Source: an uncultured Prevotellaceae bacterium (lineage in GTDB: Bacteria; Bacteroidota; Bacteroidia; Bacteroidales; Muribaculaceae). Taken from it: a DNA stretch of 37,570 bases. This document shows positions 23,192 through 31,597 of this stretch, in pieces. Below the pieces are notes generated by a model. The model was not told the origin of the DNA. It ran no database searches and worked only from the letters and a program-made list of their open reading frames with translations. Positions within the stretch are counted from its first letter, which is position 1; every line of letters starts with the position of its first letter. The stretch is taken from the NCBI GenBank assembly GCA_946406035.1, contig CAMJJG010000026.1, positions 1 to 37,570 of the forward strand, given 5' to 3'. A program made the translations under genes and the position numbers.

Positions 23192-24946
23192 CTATGGGAG
23201 ATAGATGGTGCCAGTGTCGGTGATGAGGAGGACGGTGAGGTGGCAGCCAGGCAACAGGGGGGCGCAGTGTCGTGTGCAGTGGTCGATGACGATGGTGGCA
23301 AAGTCCTGCAGTTTTTCTTGGGGGATGCGGTCCCACAGCTCGCGGGCGAGGGTAAGGCTGCTCAGATCGAGGTCGATGCCTGCCTCGTGGAGCATCTGGG
23401 AGATAAACGCCTTGTCCATGGTGGTGTGGCGGCTATGGGTGTCGAGGTTGCCAGCCGCGAGCTTAACGGCCTTGCCCAGCATCACACCCAGGGTGACGTT
23501 GGGGAAAGAAAGTTCACTGGCTATTTTCAATGTCTCACCGATGTAGTTGCCATATTCCACAAAGGCCTGTTGCGGCAGATCGGGGTACAGTGCCTTGACA
23601 AAGCGTTCGCTCTTGCCGCCGCTGTTGATGACCACACGGTCGCTGCCCGAGGCCCGGGCCACCTGCATACACTTGCGGATGCTGCCGATGAAGGCCTCCT
23701 CGCTGAAAGGTTTCACGATTCCCGACACGCCGATGATGCTGATGCCGCCCTCGATGCCTAGTCGAGGGTTAAAGGTGCGGCGGGCAATCGTAGCGCCCTC
23801 GGGTACCGAAATGGTGATGCTCACGTTCTCCCGGATGTTGTCGCGCATCATCTGGCGTGGCGCCTTGTTGATGGCAGGTTCACCTGGAGGGAAGTCAAAG
23901 CCTGGGACAGTGAACCTACCCACGCCTTCACCACCGCGTATATCGAAGTGGCCGCTAGGCTCGACGCTGGCGCGTATCTCAATACCGTTGGTCACATCGG
24001 GGTCGTCGCCCGATTGCTTAATGACCGAGGCGTAACCATCGCCGTAAGAGACATCGACATGGATGGTCTCGCCGTTGGGTAACATGACTGGAACCCTGGC
24101 GGGAGTCTCTCCCGTCTTGAGCCTATGGGTCGCTGCAATGGCTGCTGCTGTGGCACAGGTGCCCGTGGTCAGTCCGCTGTGCAACGGGTAAAAATCTGGC
24201 AACAGCCGTTCCACCGCCCGTCGCAGTCCGTATGGACCATTCACATGCTCTATGGTCACATGAGGCATGGACGGATAGCCGGGCCGCATCACGACAAACG
24301 TTTTGACGCCGGCTGCTCGTGCGGCTTCTATCTTCTCGGCAAAACCGCCAGTCGTGCCACTCTCCTTGGTGATGATGGCCTGGGGGTGCAACCGTTCGAT
24401 CAATGTCGCAGTATCATCTTTCTCGTAGTAAACGAGGTGGTCGGCAGGAAAACCTTCTCTTTGGACTCTAGCCAGCGACTCCTCGCGATTAAGGATGCGG
24501 AACCAGCATTCACGCCCCTGCCAATAGGGCTTCAACTTGGTGATGGTGTTTACTCCCGTGAGGGCCAGTAACCTGGTGACACCATGCTTGTCGAGTTGCT
24601 GCATGGCATCTTCATAGTCGCGGCACCACACGAGGTCATTGTCGTGCGGCGGATAGATGCGGTCATAGCGGATGATAGGGATACCGATGAGCCTGGCCAG
24701 CTCCATCACATTGCGATGCAATGCTTCGGCAAACGGATGAGCAGCATCCACCAGCAGACGTATGTCTTGCTTGTGGCACAACGCTTCCATTTCAGGCACC
24801 TCCATGCCTCCCGTGATGCGGATGCCATGAGCCAGCTGGATGTCCTGCAACTCGCCTCGAGTGGAATACCAGTAAGCGGCGCCCGACTCATCGAGCACCT
24901 TAGCCGCCATGCGGCCCTCGGTCGTTCCACCCAGCACGAGTATCAT
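23192..24946 (-). CDS. cbiJ/cbiD: CbiJ-CbiD fusion: cobalt-precorrin-6A reductase and cobalt-precorrin-5B C1-methyltransferase
   Basis: This 584-residue protein fuses two anaerobic-pathway enzymes. Residues 1 to about 245 are CbiJ (LVLGGTTEGR at the start, VDAAHPFAEAL near 66, TKESGTTGGFAEKIEAA at 193-209), reducing the ring with NADPH. From about 254 on it is CbiD (HSGLTTGTCATAAA at 256-269, then GGISIIGVSGIVKPFSEEAF), the SAM-dependent C1-methyltransferase. The two act on consecutive intermediates, so fusion could channel unstable compounds. It is the last gene of the long minus-strand cbi block, 40 bases after cbiG/F. Confidence 0.93.
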   Translation of the reverse strand: MILVLGGTTEGRMAAKVLDESGAAYWYSTRGELQDIQLAHGIRITGGMEVPEMEALCHKQDIRLLVDAAHPFAEALHRNVMELARLIGIPIIRYDRIYPPHDNDLVWCRDYEDAMQQLDKHGVTRLLALTGVNTITKLKPYWQGRECWFRILNREESLARVQREGFPADHLVYYEKDDTATLIERLHPQAIITKESGTTGGFAEKIEAARAAGVKTFVVMRPGYPSMPHVTIEHVNGPYGLRRAVERLLPDFYPLHSGLTTGTCATAAAIAATHRLKTGETPARVPVMLPNGETIHVDVSYGDGYASVIKQSGDDPDVTNGIEIRASVEPSGHFDIRGGEGVGRFTVPGFDFPPGEPAINKAPRQMMRDNIRENVSITISVPEGATIARRTFNPRLGIEGGISIIGVSGIVKPFSEEAFIGSIRKCMQVARASGSDRVVINSGGKSERFVKALYPDLPQQAFVEYGNYIGETLKIASELSFPNVTLGVMLGKAVKLAAGNLDTHSRHTTMDKAFISQMLHEAGIDLDLSSLTLARELWDRIPQEKLQDFATIVIDHCTRHCAPLLPGCHLTVLLITDTGTIYLP

Positions 24947-24986
24947 ATATCAGTTAACAGTTAATAGATTCCCTCACTTCTAACTT

Positions 24987-26762
24987 CTAATTCCCTTGCC
25001 TGTAGAGGTGGGTGAAGTGTTTATTGTATAGCTCTGACAAGCCCTTGCGGTTGTCGATAGCCTCGCCGACGACGAGCATAGTGGTGAGCGTCAGGTTGTT
25101 GTCATGGACGATGCGAGCCAGATTCTTGAGCACACCGCGATAGATGCGCTGGTCGGGCCAGGTGAGGTGGTAGCAGGCAGCGACAGGAGTATCCTCGGGG
25201 TATTCCATCAGCAGTTCACACTGCACGTCATCGACAATGGCGGCGCTCAGGAAGATGCACATCGTGCTCTGGCTGCGGGCCAGCAGGTGCAACTGTTCCT
25301 TCTCGGGCATGGGCGTACGGCCCTCGCCACGAGTGAGGATGATGGTCTGGGTGCGCTCGGGGATGGTGAACTGGCTGCGCAACTCGGCGGCAGCGGCCAG
25401 AAACGACGAAATGCCCGGCGTGATGTGGTATTGCATCCCGTGCTGGTCAAAGTAGGCCATCTGCTCCTGGATGGCCCCGAAGATGCACGGGTCACCCGTG
25501 TGCAGACGCACAATAAATTTACCTTGGTCATAGAACTCCTTCATCAGCGCGCACTGCTGCTCCAGGTCCATATCAGCCGAACTGCGCACCACAGCGCCTG
25601 GCTTGGCACAGTCGGTCAACTCGCGCGGCACCAGCGAGCCCGCATACAGGATCAAGTCGGCGCGCTCCAGCATCCGGCGCCCGCGCACGGACACCAGGTC
25701 GGGATCGCCAGGTCCGGCACCCACAATCTCGATGAAACCCTGCTGATGGCGCAGGTACTTGTGGCCGATGGCCAGTGCAACGGTAAAATTCTCGCCCTTG
25801 ATTTTAGGAACAATCAATTTACCATGGTCTGACCCGAGGATAGCCGCCGCCTCGCACACGCTGGGCGTGCCCACGTGCTTAGCCACCGTGTCGCTGGGGT
25901 TAGGTACCTCAACGGCCGCCAGCTGCTGGGCCGTGAAGAACTTCACCTCCTCAAGATCTTCTTCCCTGAGCAGCTTGACAAAGGGCTCATCGGCCTTGAC
26001 ATCGATGGTGCAATAGCGGCGTGCACAAGGCATGAGCCCCGCGCTGGCAAGCGCCTCGTCCATCAGGTCGTTGATCTGCTCGTAGTTCTCGGGGTGATGG
26101 GCCAGCCCAAAGCCTATGGTTCCCACCATGGGAACGAAATGCAGCGACAGCAGTCCTTGAGGGACTTCGCGGCGATAGGGAGTGACCATGATGAGGAGTT
26201 CATACTTCTGGGGGTCGGCCTGGCTGATGTCGCTGATGATGGTGACATGCTCGGGAAGCGTCTTTTCCATGTATTCGGTGCCCTCATCCCGTATTTCCAG
26301 CAGCAGGGCCGTGGGCTTACGGTTCACAAAGGCAAAGATGCAGGCATTCATCCTGGCCGTATCGCGGGTCTCCCAGTCGAAGCGCTCTTCCAGCGTGTCG
26401 AGTGCCCACAACCCAGCGTTGTCGCTCTGGGTAGTGATGACAGGGCGTGCGCCCAGCGCCCTTGCCACGCGGGTAGTCAAGTCGTTGGCTCCGCCCACAT
26501 GGCCTGACAGCACCGAGACCACATGTTGACCCATGCTGTCGACGCAGATGACGGCAGGGTCGGTGTGCTTATCCTCGACCAGCGGTGCGATGGTACGCAC
26601 ACAGATGCCCATGGCCCCGATAAAGATGAAGGCATCATAATCGTGCCATCGCTCGGCCACCTCGTTGCGCGATAGATGATTGAGTGAGAAAACCGATTGG
26701 AGTGTCCGGGCTATTCTCATGCCCGCTTGGGTGATGTGTACTACGGCTATCTTCTTTTGCAT
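24987..26762 (-). CDS. cbiG/cbiF: CbiG-CbiF fusion: cobalt-precorrin-5A hydrolase and cobalt-precorrin-4 C11-methyltransferase
   Basis: This 591-residue fusion has CbiG in residues 1 to about 335. GHVGGANDLT lies at 88-97, the central region carries YRREVPQG, and the C-terminal CbiG part includes VPNPSDTVAKHVGTPSVCEA. CbiF/CobM follows from about 343 to the end (IEIVGAGPGDPDLVSVRGRR, ILYAGSLVPREL, HTGDPCIFGAIQEQ). CbiF methylates C11, and CbiG then opens the delta-lactone and releases acetaldehyde, so the fused domains are neighbours in the pathway. The start overlaps the end of cbiE/T by 16 bases. A typical CbiG would show a more conserved GVGCR motif; here it reads MVGTIGFGL, slightly divergent. 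Confidence 0.93.
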   Translation of the reverse strand: MQKKIAVVHITQAGMRIARTLQSVFSLNHLSRNEVAERWHDYDAFIFIGAMGICVRTIAPLVEDKHTDPAVICVDSMGQHVVSVLSGHVGGANDLTTRVARALGARPVITTQSDNAGLWALDTLEERFDWETRDTARMNACIFAFVNRKPTALLLEIRDEGTEYMEKTLPEHVTIISDISQADPQKYELLIMVTPYRREVPQGLLSLHFVPMVGTIGFGLAHHPENYEQINDLMDEALASAGLMPCARRYCTIDVKADEPFVKLLREEDLEEVKFFTAQQLAAVEVPNPSDTVAKHVGTPSVCEAAAILGSDHGKLIVPKIKGENFTVALAIGHKYLRHQQGFIEIVGAGPGDPDLVSVRGRRMLERADLILYAGSLVPRELTDCAKPGAVVRSSADMDLEQQCALMKEFYDQGKFIVRLHTGDPCIFGAIQEQMAYFDQHGMQYHITPGISSFLAAAAELRSQFTIPERTQTIILTRGEGRTPMPEKEQLHLLARSQSTMCIFLSAAIVDDVQCELLMEYPEDTPVAACYHLTWPDQRIYRGVLKNLARIVHDNNLTLTTMLVVGEAIDNRKGLSELYNKHFTHLYRQGN

Positions 26763-27937
26763 TTCAGTATCTCAATTGGGTTGTTGTCGTTCAAGAGGAT
26801 GCGCGTGGCAGGTTCCTGGATGAGGCCTAACCCGGCGCATGCCTGGTTAAAGAGTTGGTGACTGTCGGTGTGCACGGCAGCACTAGTGACGCTGTTCATG
26901 ACGATGCAGCCATCATCGGTGAGCACGGTGAGCACCCGTGCCATGATTTCCTTGAGGTGACCACCATGCCCGCCAATGAATACCGCATCGGGACGTGGCA
27001 GGGCGTCGATCTGGGCATCCAGAAAGTCGGTGATGTGGATATTGATGCCTGGAGCCCCAAAATGGCGGCTGTTCTCTTGAATGAGCTGCTCACACTCGGG
27101 TCTGACCTCAAACGCCTCGATGTGGAGATGCGGGAATTGCAACCGCGCCTCAATCGACACGCTGCCCGTACAGAAACCGATGTCCCATAACACACTCTTG
27201 CGCGACAATTCAAGCGCTTGCAGTGTCAACAGGCGGATGGGCATTTTGGTAATCATCTTTTTGCGGCCATCGAGCAGTGCAAATTCACTATCGGGGAGGC
27301 CAAAAGGCCTTGCCGCGGCATGTCCACACAGGATGAGGCAATTAGGGTAATCAAAATCACGGCTGGCGGCTTGCTCGAGCGACATAGTCGTTACACACTC
27401 GTCCTGAGGGTTGCCCAAATGCTCCCCGACATGCATCTGGTAATCCTTGTAGCCATATTCCAGCATGCGGCGCGCGATGGCGGCAGGTGTATGCTGGCGA
27501 TCGGTGAGAATGCCTATTTTCCCAGCCCGTTCAATGAGCGCCTTGTCCAGCTCGGGCCATGGACGGCCAGTGAGCGAAACGACACGCATGTCATGATAGG
27601 GCAACACCAGCCGGTGTGCCAACAACTGCAAGGAATTGAATGCCGGATACAGGATTATCTGGGCATCGGGGATCTTGCGCTTGATGGTATTGGCGAACCC
27701 AAAGAACAACGGGTCACCGCTGGCAAACACGACCACCTCGTCATGATATTGCTCAAACACAGCATCGAGCGGCACGGTGATGTCGATCCACTGCGCCCCA
27801 CTGGGCAGCAGAGAAGCCACGATCTCGTGATGGCGCTTACCGCCCGAGAAAATCCGTCCATGCCTGATCGCGTCCAGTGCCTCGGGCCGCAAAAACGGCT
27901 CCGGCGCATCACTGATGCCTATCACAATAAACTTCAT
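26747..27937 (-). CDS. cbiE/cbiT: CbiE-CbiT fusion (CobL type): cobalt-precorrin-7 C5- and C15-methyltransferase/decarboxylase
   Basis: The 396-residue protein has CbiE in the N-terminal half (VIGISDAPEPFL, then FSGGKRHHEIV, FASGDPLFFG) and CbiT in the C-terminal half from about residue 225 (RLLTLQALELSRKSVLWDIGF, with the SAM-binding region WDIGFCTGSVSIEAR). This is the CobL arrangement also found in aerobic producers. CbiE methylates C5, and CbiT methylates C15 and decarboxylates the C12 acetate. It lies between cbiH/C (64 bases before it) and cbiG/F (16-base overlap). Confidence 0.94.
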   Translation of the reverse strand: MKFIVIGISDAPEPFLRPEALDAIRHGRIFSGGKRHHEIVASLLPSGAQWIDITVPLDAVFEQYHDEVVVFASGDPLFFGFANTIKRKIPDAQIILYPAFNSLQLLAHRLVLPYHDMRVVSLTGRPWPELDKALIERAGKIGILTDRQHTPAAIARRMLEYGYKDYQMHVGEHLGNPQDECVTTMSLEQAASRDFDYPNCLILCGHAAARPFGLPDSEFALLDGRKKMITKMPIRLLTLQALELSRKSVLWDIGFCTGSVSIEARLQFPHLHIEAFEVRPECEQLIQENSRHFGAPGINIHITDFLDAQIDALPRPDAVFIGGHGGHLKEIMARVLTVLTDDGCIVMNSVTSAAVHTDSHQLFNQACAGLGLIQEPATRILLNDNNPIEILKCKRR

Positions 27938-28001
27938 GAGTTTTCAGTTTTTTCAGTTATCAGCTGCATATGCCAACTCCTAATTCCTAACTCCTAACTG
28001 A

Positions 28002-29402
28002 TCACAGGTCTCGTCCAGGTTTAAGTTGTGCCGCATCGTCATAACACAGGATGGCATTGCACAGCGTTGCAGCCAGATTGCTGCCACCCTTGCGCCCCTC
28101 AACGATGACCTTGGGTATATCCTTGAAGGGCTTGACCATGTGCTTGGACTCGCGCACGTGGACAAAACCCACGGGAGCAGCAATGATGCCGGCCGGATGG
28201 GCCAGACCCTTGCGGATGAGGTCGCACAGCTCCATCAACGCCGTCGGTGCATTGCCGAAGGCGAATAGGGCGTCAGGATGTTCCTCTACTGCCAGACGAA
28301 TGCCGGCCTGAGTGCGCGTGATGCCTTGCTCGGCAGCCATCGCAGCCACCCGAGGGTCGCCCAGGTAGCACTTGGCCTGTACGCCCAGTCGGGTAAGCGC
28401 ACCCTTGCGGATGCCGCTGGTCACCATGGTCACATCGGTAACAATGGTGTTCAATTCACCACTGGCAATTTTTTTATATAACGTCTCGACAGCGCCATCA
28501 TCGGTATGGAGTATGCGCTCCATCTCAAAGTCGGCGGTCGTGTGGATGGCATGCAGCAGTGCCCACTTGTGGTCTAGAGGAATGTCTCTGTTGCACAATT
28601 CACTCTCGATGGTGCGGAACGACTCCATCATGATTTGCTGACCGGGTTTGACACCTTCATCGGCCTGCTCGCGGTAGTAACCGCGAGGCGTGACAATGAG
28701 CCCATCGTTGATATAGGACTGGGAATTGCCAATGAGGATGACTGTAAACATGTCCACATCCTCGGGGTCAAAATCGCCCAGGGTCGTCACCGTCACCTCT
28801 TGCTCTTCCCTACCCGCCTGGCGCACATAGCCCACGGGGGTATCGGCGGCACGTTGTTGCAAAAATAGTTCCTGCAAGCGGTACAACTGCCAGTAGCGGC
28901 CATGGGACTTGGGGTTATAGACAGCTGTAACAAAATCGCCCATGGCAGCGGCGCGGATGCGCTGTTCTATCACTTCCCAAGGGGTCATCAAGTCACTCAG
29001 GGAGATGATACACATATCGTGCCCAATAGGGGCGCCCAGCAACGATGCTGCCTTCTGGAAAGCCGAGATGCCTGGCAATGAATCAACCTGGACATCAGAT
29101 TGCCGCTCGCGCTTCATCTCATAGATGAGCGGGGTCATGCCGTAAATGCCCGCATCCCCCGACGAGATGACCACGACCGTTTTTCCTTGCTCGGCGAGTT
29201 CAAAGGCCTGCTCGGCACGCTCTCGCTCACGTTTCATGCCCGTATCGACGCACTCGCATCCCTGCCTGAGATGCTGCTCAATGAACTGGAAATAGTATTT
29301 ATAACCCACAATAGCGTCGGCCTCCCGCACTGCTGCTAGCACTGCAGGGGTGATATCTTGCTGGCTGCCAGGTCCAATGCCTGCTACAATAATTTTACCC
29401 AT
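28002..29402 (-). CDS. cbiH/cbiC: CbiH-CbiC fusion: cobalt-precorrin-3B C17-methyltransferase and precorrin-8X methylmutase
   Basis: The 466-residue protein starts at MGKIIVAGIGPGSQ (ATG at 29402); an upstream ATG would add 22 residues with no family match. The first half is CbiH/CobJ (SAM methyltransferase with VGYKYYFQFI, SSGDAGIYGMTPLIYE and HGRYWQL), which methylates C17 and contracts the ring. The second half, from about 275, is CbiC (HAIHTTADFEMERIL with the catalytic-type His, TDVTMVTSGIRKGAL, GNAPTALMEL and APVGFVHVRESK), which moves the C11 methyl to C12. The two steps are far apart in the pathway, so this fusion is not obviously for channelling. Confidence 0.93.
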   Translation of the reverse strand: MGKIIVAGIGPGSQQDITPAVLAAVREADAIVGYKYYFQFIEQHLRQGCECVDTGMKRERERAEQAFELAEQGKTVVVISSGDAGIYGMTPLIYEMKRERQSDVQVDSLPGISAFQKAASLLGAPIGHDMCIISLSDLMTPWEVIEQRIRAAAMGDFVTAVYNPKSHGRYWQLYRLQELFLQQRAADTPVGYVRQAGREEQEVTVTTLGDFDPEDVDMFTVILIGNSQSYINDGLIVTPRGYYREQADEGVKPGQQIMMESFRTIESELCNRDIPLDHKWALLHAIHTTADFEMERILHTDDGAVETLYKKIASGELNTIVTDVTMVTSGIRKGALTRLGVQAKCYLGDPRVAAMAAEQGITRTQAGIRLAVEEHPDALFAFGNAPTALMELCDLIRKGLAHPAGIIAAPVGFVHVRESKHMVKPFKDIPKVIVEGRKGGSNLAATLCNAILCYDDAAQLKPGRDL

Positions 29403-29410
29403 ATTAACTG

Positions 29411-29418
29411 CAAAAATA
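29411..29418 (-). promoter_or_regulatory. Possible internal -7 motif before cbiH/C
   Basis: On the minus strand TATTTTTG lies 9 bases before the cbiH/C start, giving an almost leaderless transcript independent of the riboswitch. The match is short and AT-rich, so chance is possible. Confidence 0.25.
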
Positions 29419-29480
29419 GTAATAAAAATGAAAAATGGAGGCGTTATCTCACGATAAACCCCCATCAATAGTATATAAGG

Positions 29481-31547
29481 TTACTTGATTTTCAATTTCA
29501 ATCCCACGACAACCATGCGGCCCGGTGAGTACAGGGCATACTTACGGTTGGATGAATCAATGCGGTTGTCCACCTTATTGAAGATATTATCGATGCCGAT
29601 GCTGGGCTCGAGGTACAGGTGCTTCAAACCATTGAGCGAGTGGGTCGTGTTCAGGTTCCAGATGCCATAGCCTGGAGCGTCCTCATAATCGGGATAATAT
29701 GTCTTGGACTGAAGCCGGCCGTTGATGTTCACGTTCAGGCTATAGTCACCCCAACTATGGTAGTAATTGGCAGCGACAGTGGCGGCATTGCGCACGCTAC
29801 GCTCCAGCACAGTCCATTGCTCACCACTGCGGGTGCGAGCATAGGTATAGACATAATTGGCCGTCAGGTTAAAGCCTCTGAACAGATTGGCCGACACGCT
29901 CACCTGCATGCCCTTGACGTCACCCTTGTCGCTGTTCTTGTACAATGAGTAGCGCTCAAGTTTCTGAGCCTGATCGTCGGTCATTTCGGGGAATTCGGCT
30001 TGAAGCATGGCCAAGGCAGCTGCATCCACATCGATATTCTGCCTGATGACCATGTCGTTGATGCGATTAATGAAACCGGTTACACTCACGGCCAATATGT
30101 TGGAGCGATACTCTGCATTGAGCGAGAAGTAGTTGCTCTTCTCTGGCTTGAGGTCCTTGTTGCCAAAGATGATCTGGGCCTTGCCGCGATTGACCGAGAA
30201 GTAGTGATAGTACAACTCGTCGAGGCCAGGGGCCCGGAAACCAGCCGAATAAGTCGCACGCAAGCGGAAATTGCCTGGAGCATACATCAGCGTGGCCTTG
30301 GGAGTGAGGTGCCAGTTGAACGTCTCGTGATAGGTCAAACGCAATCCCACGGTTGCGGTCAATCGGTCCCAAAACGTCATCTCGTGCTGAGCAAACGCTG
30401 CCGCCATATAAGCGTTCTGGTCGATATTACCGGATGTCGCGGTAAGGTAATCCTTGCGCCAATTAACGCCAAAGATGGTGGTCGAATGATTCATCAATCC
30501 CAGGATGGCCTTCAACTGTCCCTCGATGGAACGTTGCTTTTTGGACTGCACGTAATCATCGATGGCATAGGTCTTAGTAGCCACATCATACTGCTTGCCG
30601 TAGCGGAACCGGTCCACGGTGAAGTCGGCTTGCAACGAGTTGCGGTTGGTGAACTTGTAGATGCCGCCCACGTTCCAGCGCAGGCCCTTATAGCGCATCT
30701 CATAATCGGTACCGCCCTTGATATCTGAACGCGTTTCGGGGCGATCGGTGATCTTGTAGGAGTAATCGATACCGGCATTCAACGCCAGGTGCTCATTGGG
30801 GGCATATGTGAACTTCTGGCCGATCAGATTAGCACGATAACCCGTGAACAGCGGCGCTATCGTGGGTTGGGTCTCGGTCTCAGAGCCTTTCACATATTCT
30901 AGATTGTTGTTCTGGTAGCTGTCGGCACGATCGCGCGAGAAGGATGTGTAGGAGCCAAAACCATTCTTGAACACGTCAAGGGTAATGTTCTGGGTCAACT
31001 GACCGTGACCAGACACACGGGTGTCGCTGGTAAGGCTCACCAGATCGCGCGTGGGCTGGTCGGTGATGATGTTGATCACGCCGGCGATGGCATCCGAGCC
31101 ATAGAGTGACGATGCAGCCCCGTCGAGCACCTCGATGCGCTTGACGCGCGCCATGTTGATGCGATTCAGGTCCACATTGTTAGATATATCACCCGTGAGT
31201 TTCTGGCCATTGATGAGAATCAGGATATACTTGTTGCCCAGGCCGTTGAGACGCAGGAAAGTGCCCATCGAGTTGGGCGACATCGACACTTGAGGCATCA
31301 TGCGCGTCAGGGCTCCGTCAAGAGTGGTGATGCCCTGCTCCTTGATTTCCTGGCTACTGAGCACATGAACGGGCGTTGCAGTGGATTTCAAGCGCTGGTG
31401 GTGACCTGAACCAGTAACCACAACCGGATTTAAGGTGTAGGAACGGCTCGCCATCGACGAGTCGCTACGCTCCATTTTATGGATTTGGGAAACAGCGGCA
31501 CTCCAGGTGAGGAGTGCCACTGCTGTCAATATAATTTTCTTAGTCAT
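29481..31547 (-). CDS. TonB-dependent receptor, BtuB-like (second copy)
   Basis: The 688-residue outer membrane receptor has a cleavable signal (about residues 1-20), a short region before the plug starting NPVVVTGSG, and a plug ending in SLYGSDAIAGVINIIT. A roughly 540-residue beta-barrel ends LKLKIK; the final residue is Lys, not the aromatic usual in Proteobacteria, as often in Bacteroidetes. The plug motif LNGLGNKYILILINGQK is nearly shared with the receptor at 32685-34838, marking the two as paralogues. It lies 50 bases after the CbiK lipoprotein and 78 before cbiH/C. Corrinoids are the probable ligand because of the riboswitch and cbi genes, but metal-tetrapyrroles such as heme are possible. 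Confidence 0.87.
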   Translation of the reverse strand: MTKKIILTAVALLTWSAAVSQIHKMERSDSSMASRSYTLNPVVVTGSGHHQRLKSTATPVHVLSSQEIKEQGITTLDGALTRMMPQVSMSPNSMGTFLRLNGLGNKYILILINGQKLTGDISNNVDLNRINMARVKRIEVLDGAASSLYGSDAIAGVINIITDQPTRDLVSLTSDTRVSGHGQLTQNITLDVFKNGFGSYTSFSRDRADSYQNNNLEYVKGSETETQPTIAPLFTGYRANLIGQKFTYAPNEHLALNAGIDYSYKITDRPETRSDIKGGTDYEMRYKGLRWNVGGIYKFTNRNSLQADFTVDRFRYGKQYDVATKTYAIDDYVQSKKQRSIEGQLKAILGLMNHSTTIFGVNWRKDYLTATSGNIDQNAYMAAAFAQHEMTFWDRLTATVGLRLTYHETFNWHLTPKATLMYAPGNFRLRATYSAGFRAPGLDELYYHYFSVNRGKAQIIFGNKDLKPEKSNYFSLNAEYRSNILAVSVTGFINRINDMVIRQNIDVDAAALAMLQAEFPEMTDDQAQKLERYSLYKNSDKGDVKGMQVSVSANLFRGFNLTANYVYTYARTRSGEQWTVLERSVRNAATVAANYYHSWGDYSLNVNINGRLQSKTYYPDYEDAPGYGIWNLNTTHSLNGLKHLYLEPSIGIDNIFNKVDNRIDSSNRKYALYSPGRMVVVGLKLKIK

Positions 31548-31597
31548 TATAATGCTCTAAAAGGTAAAGGCTTTTAGGTTCTTTACTAAGGGTTAAA

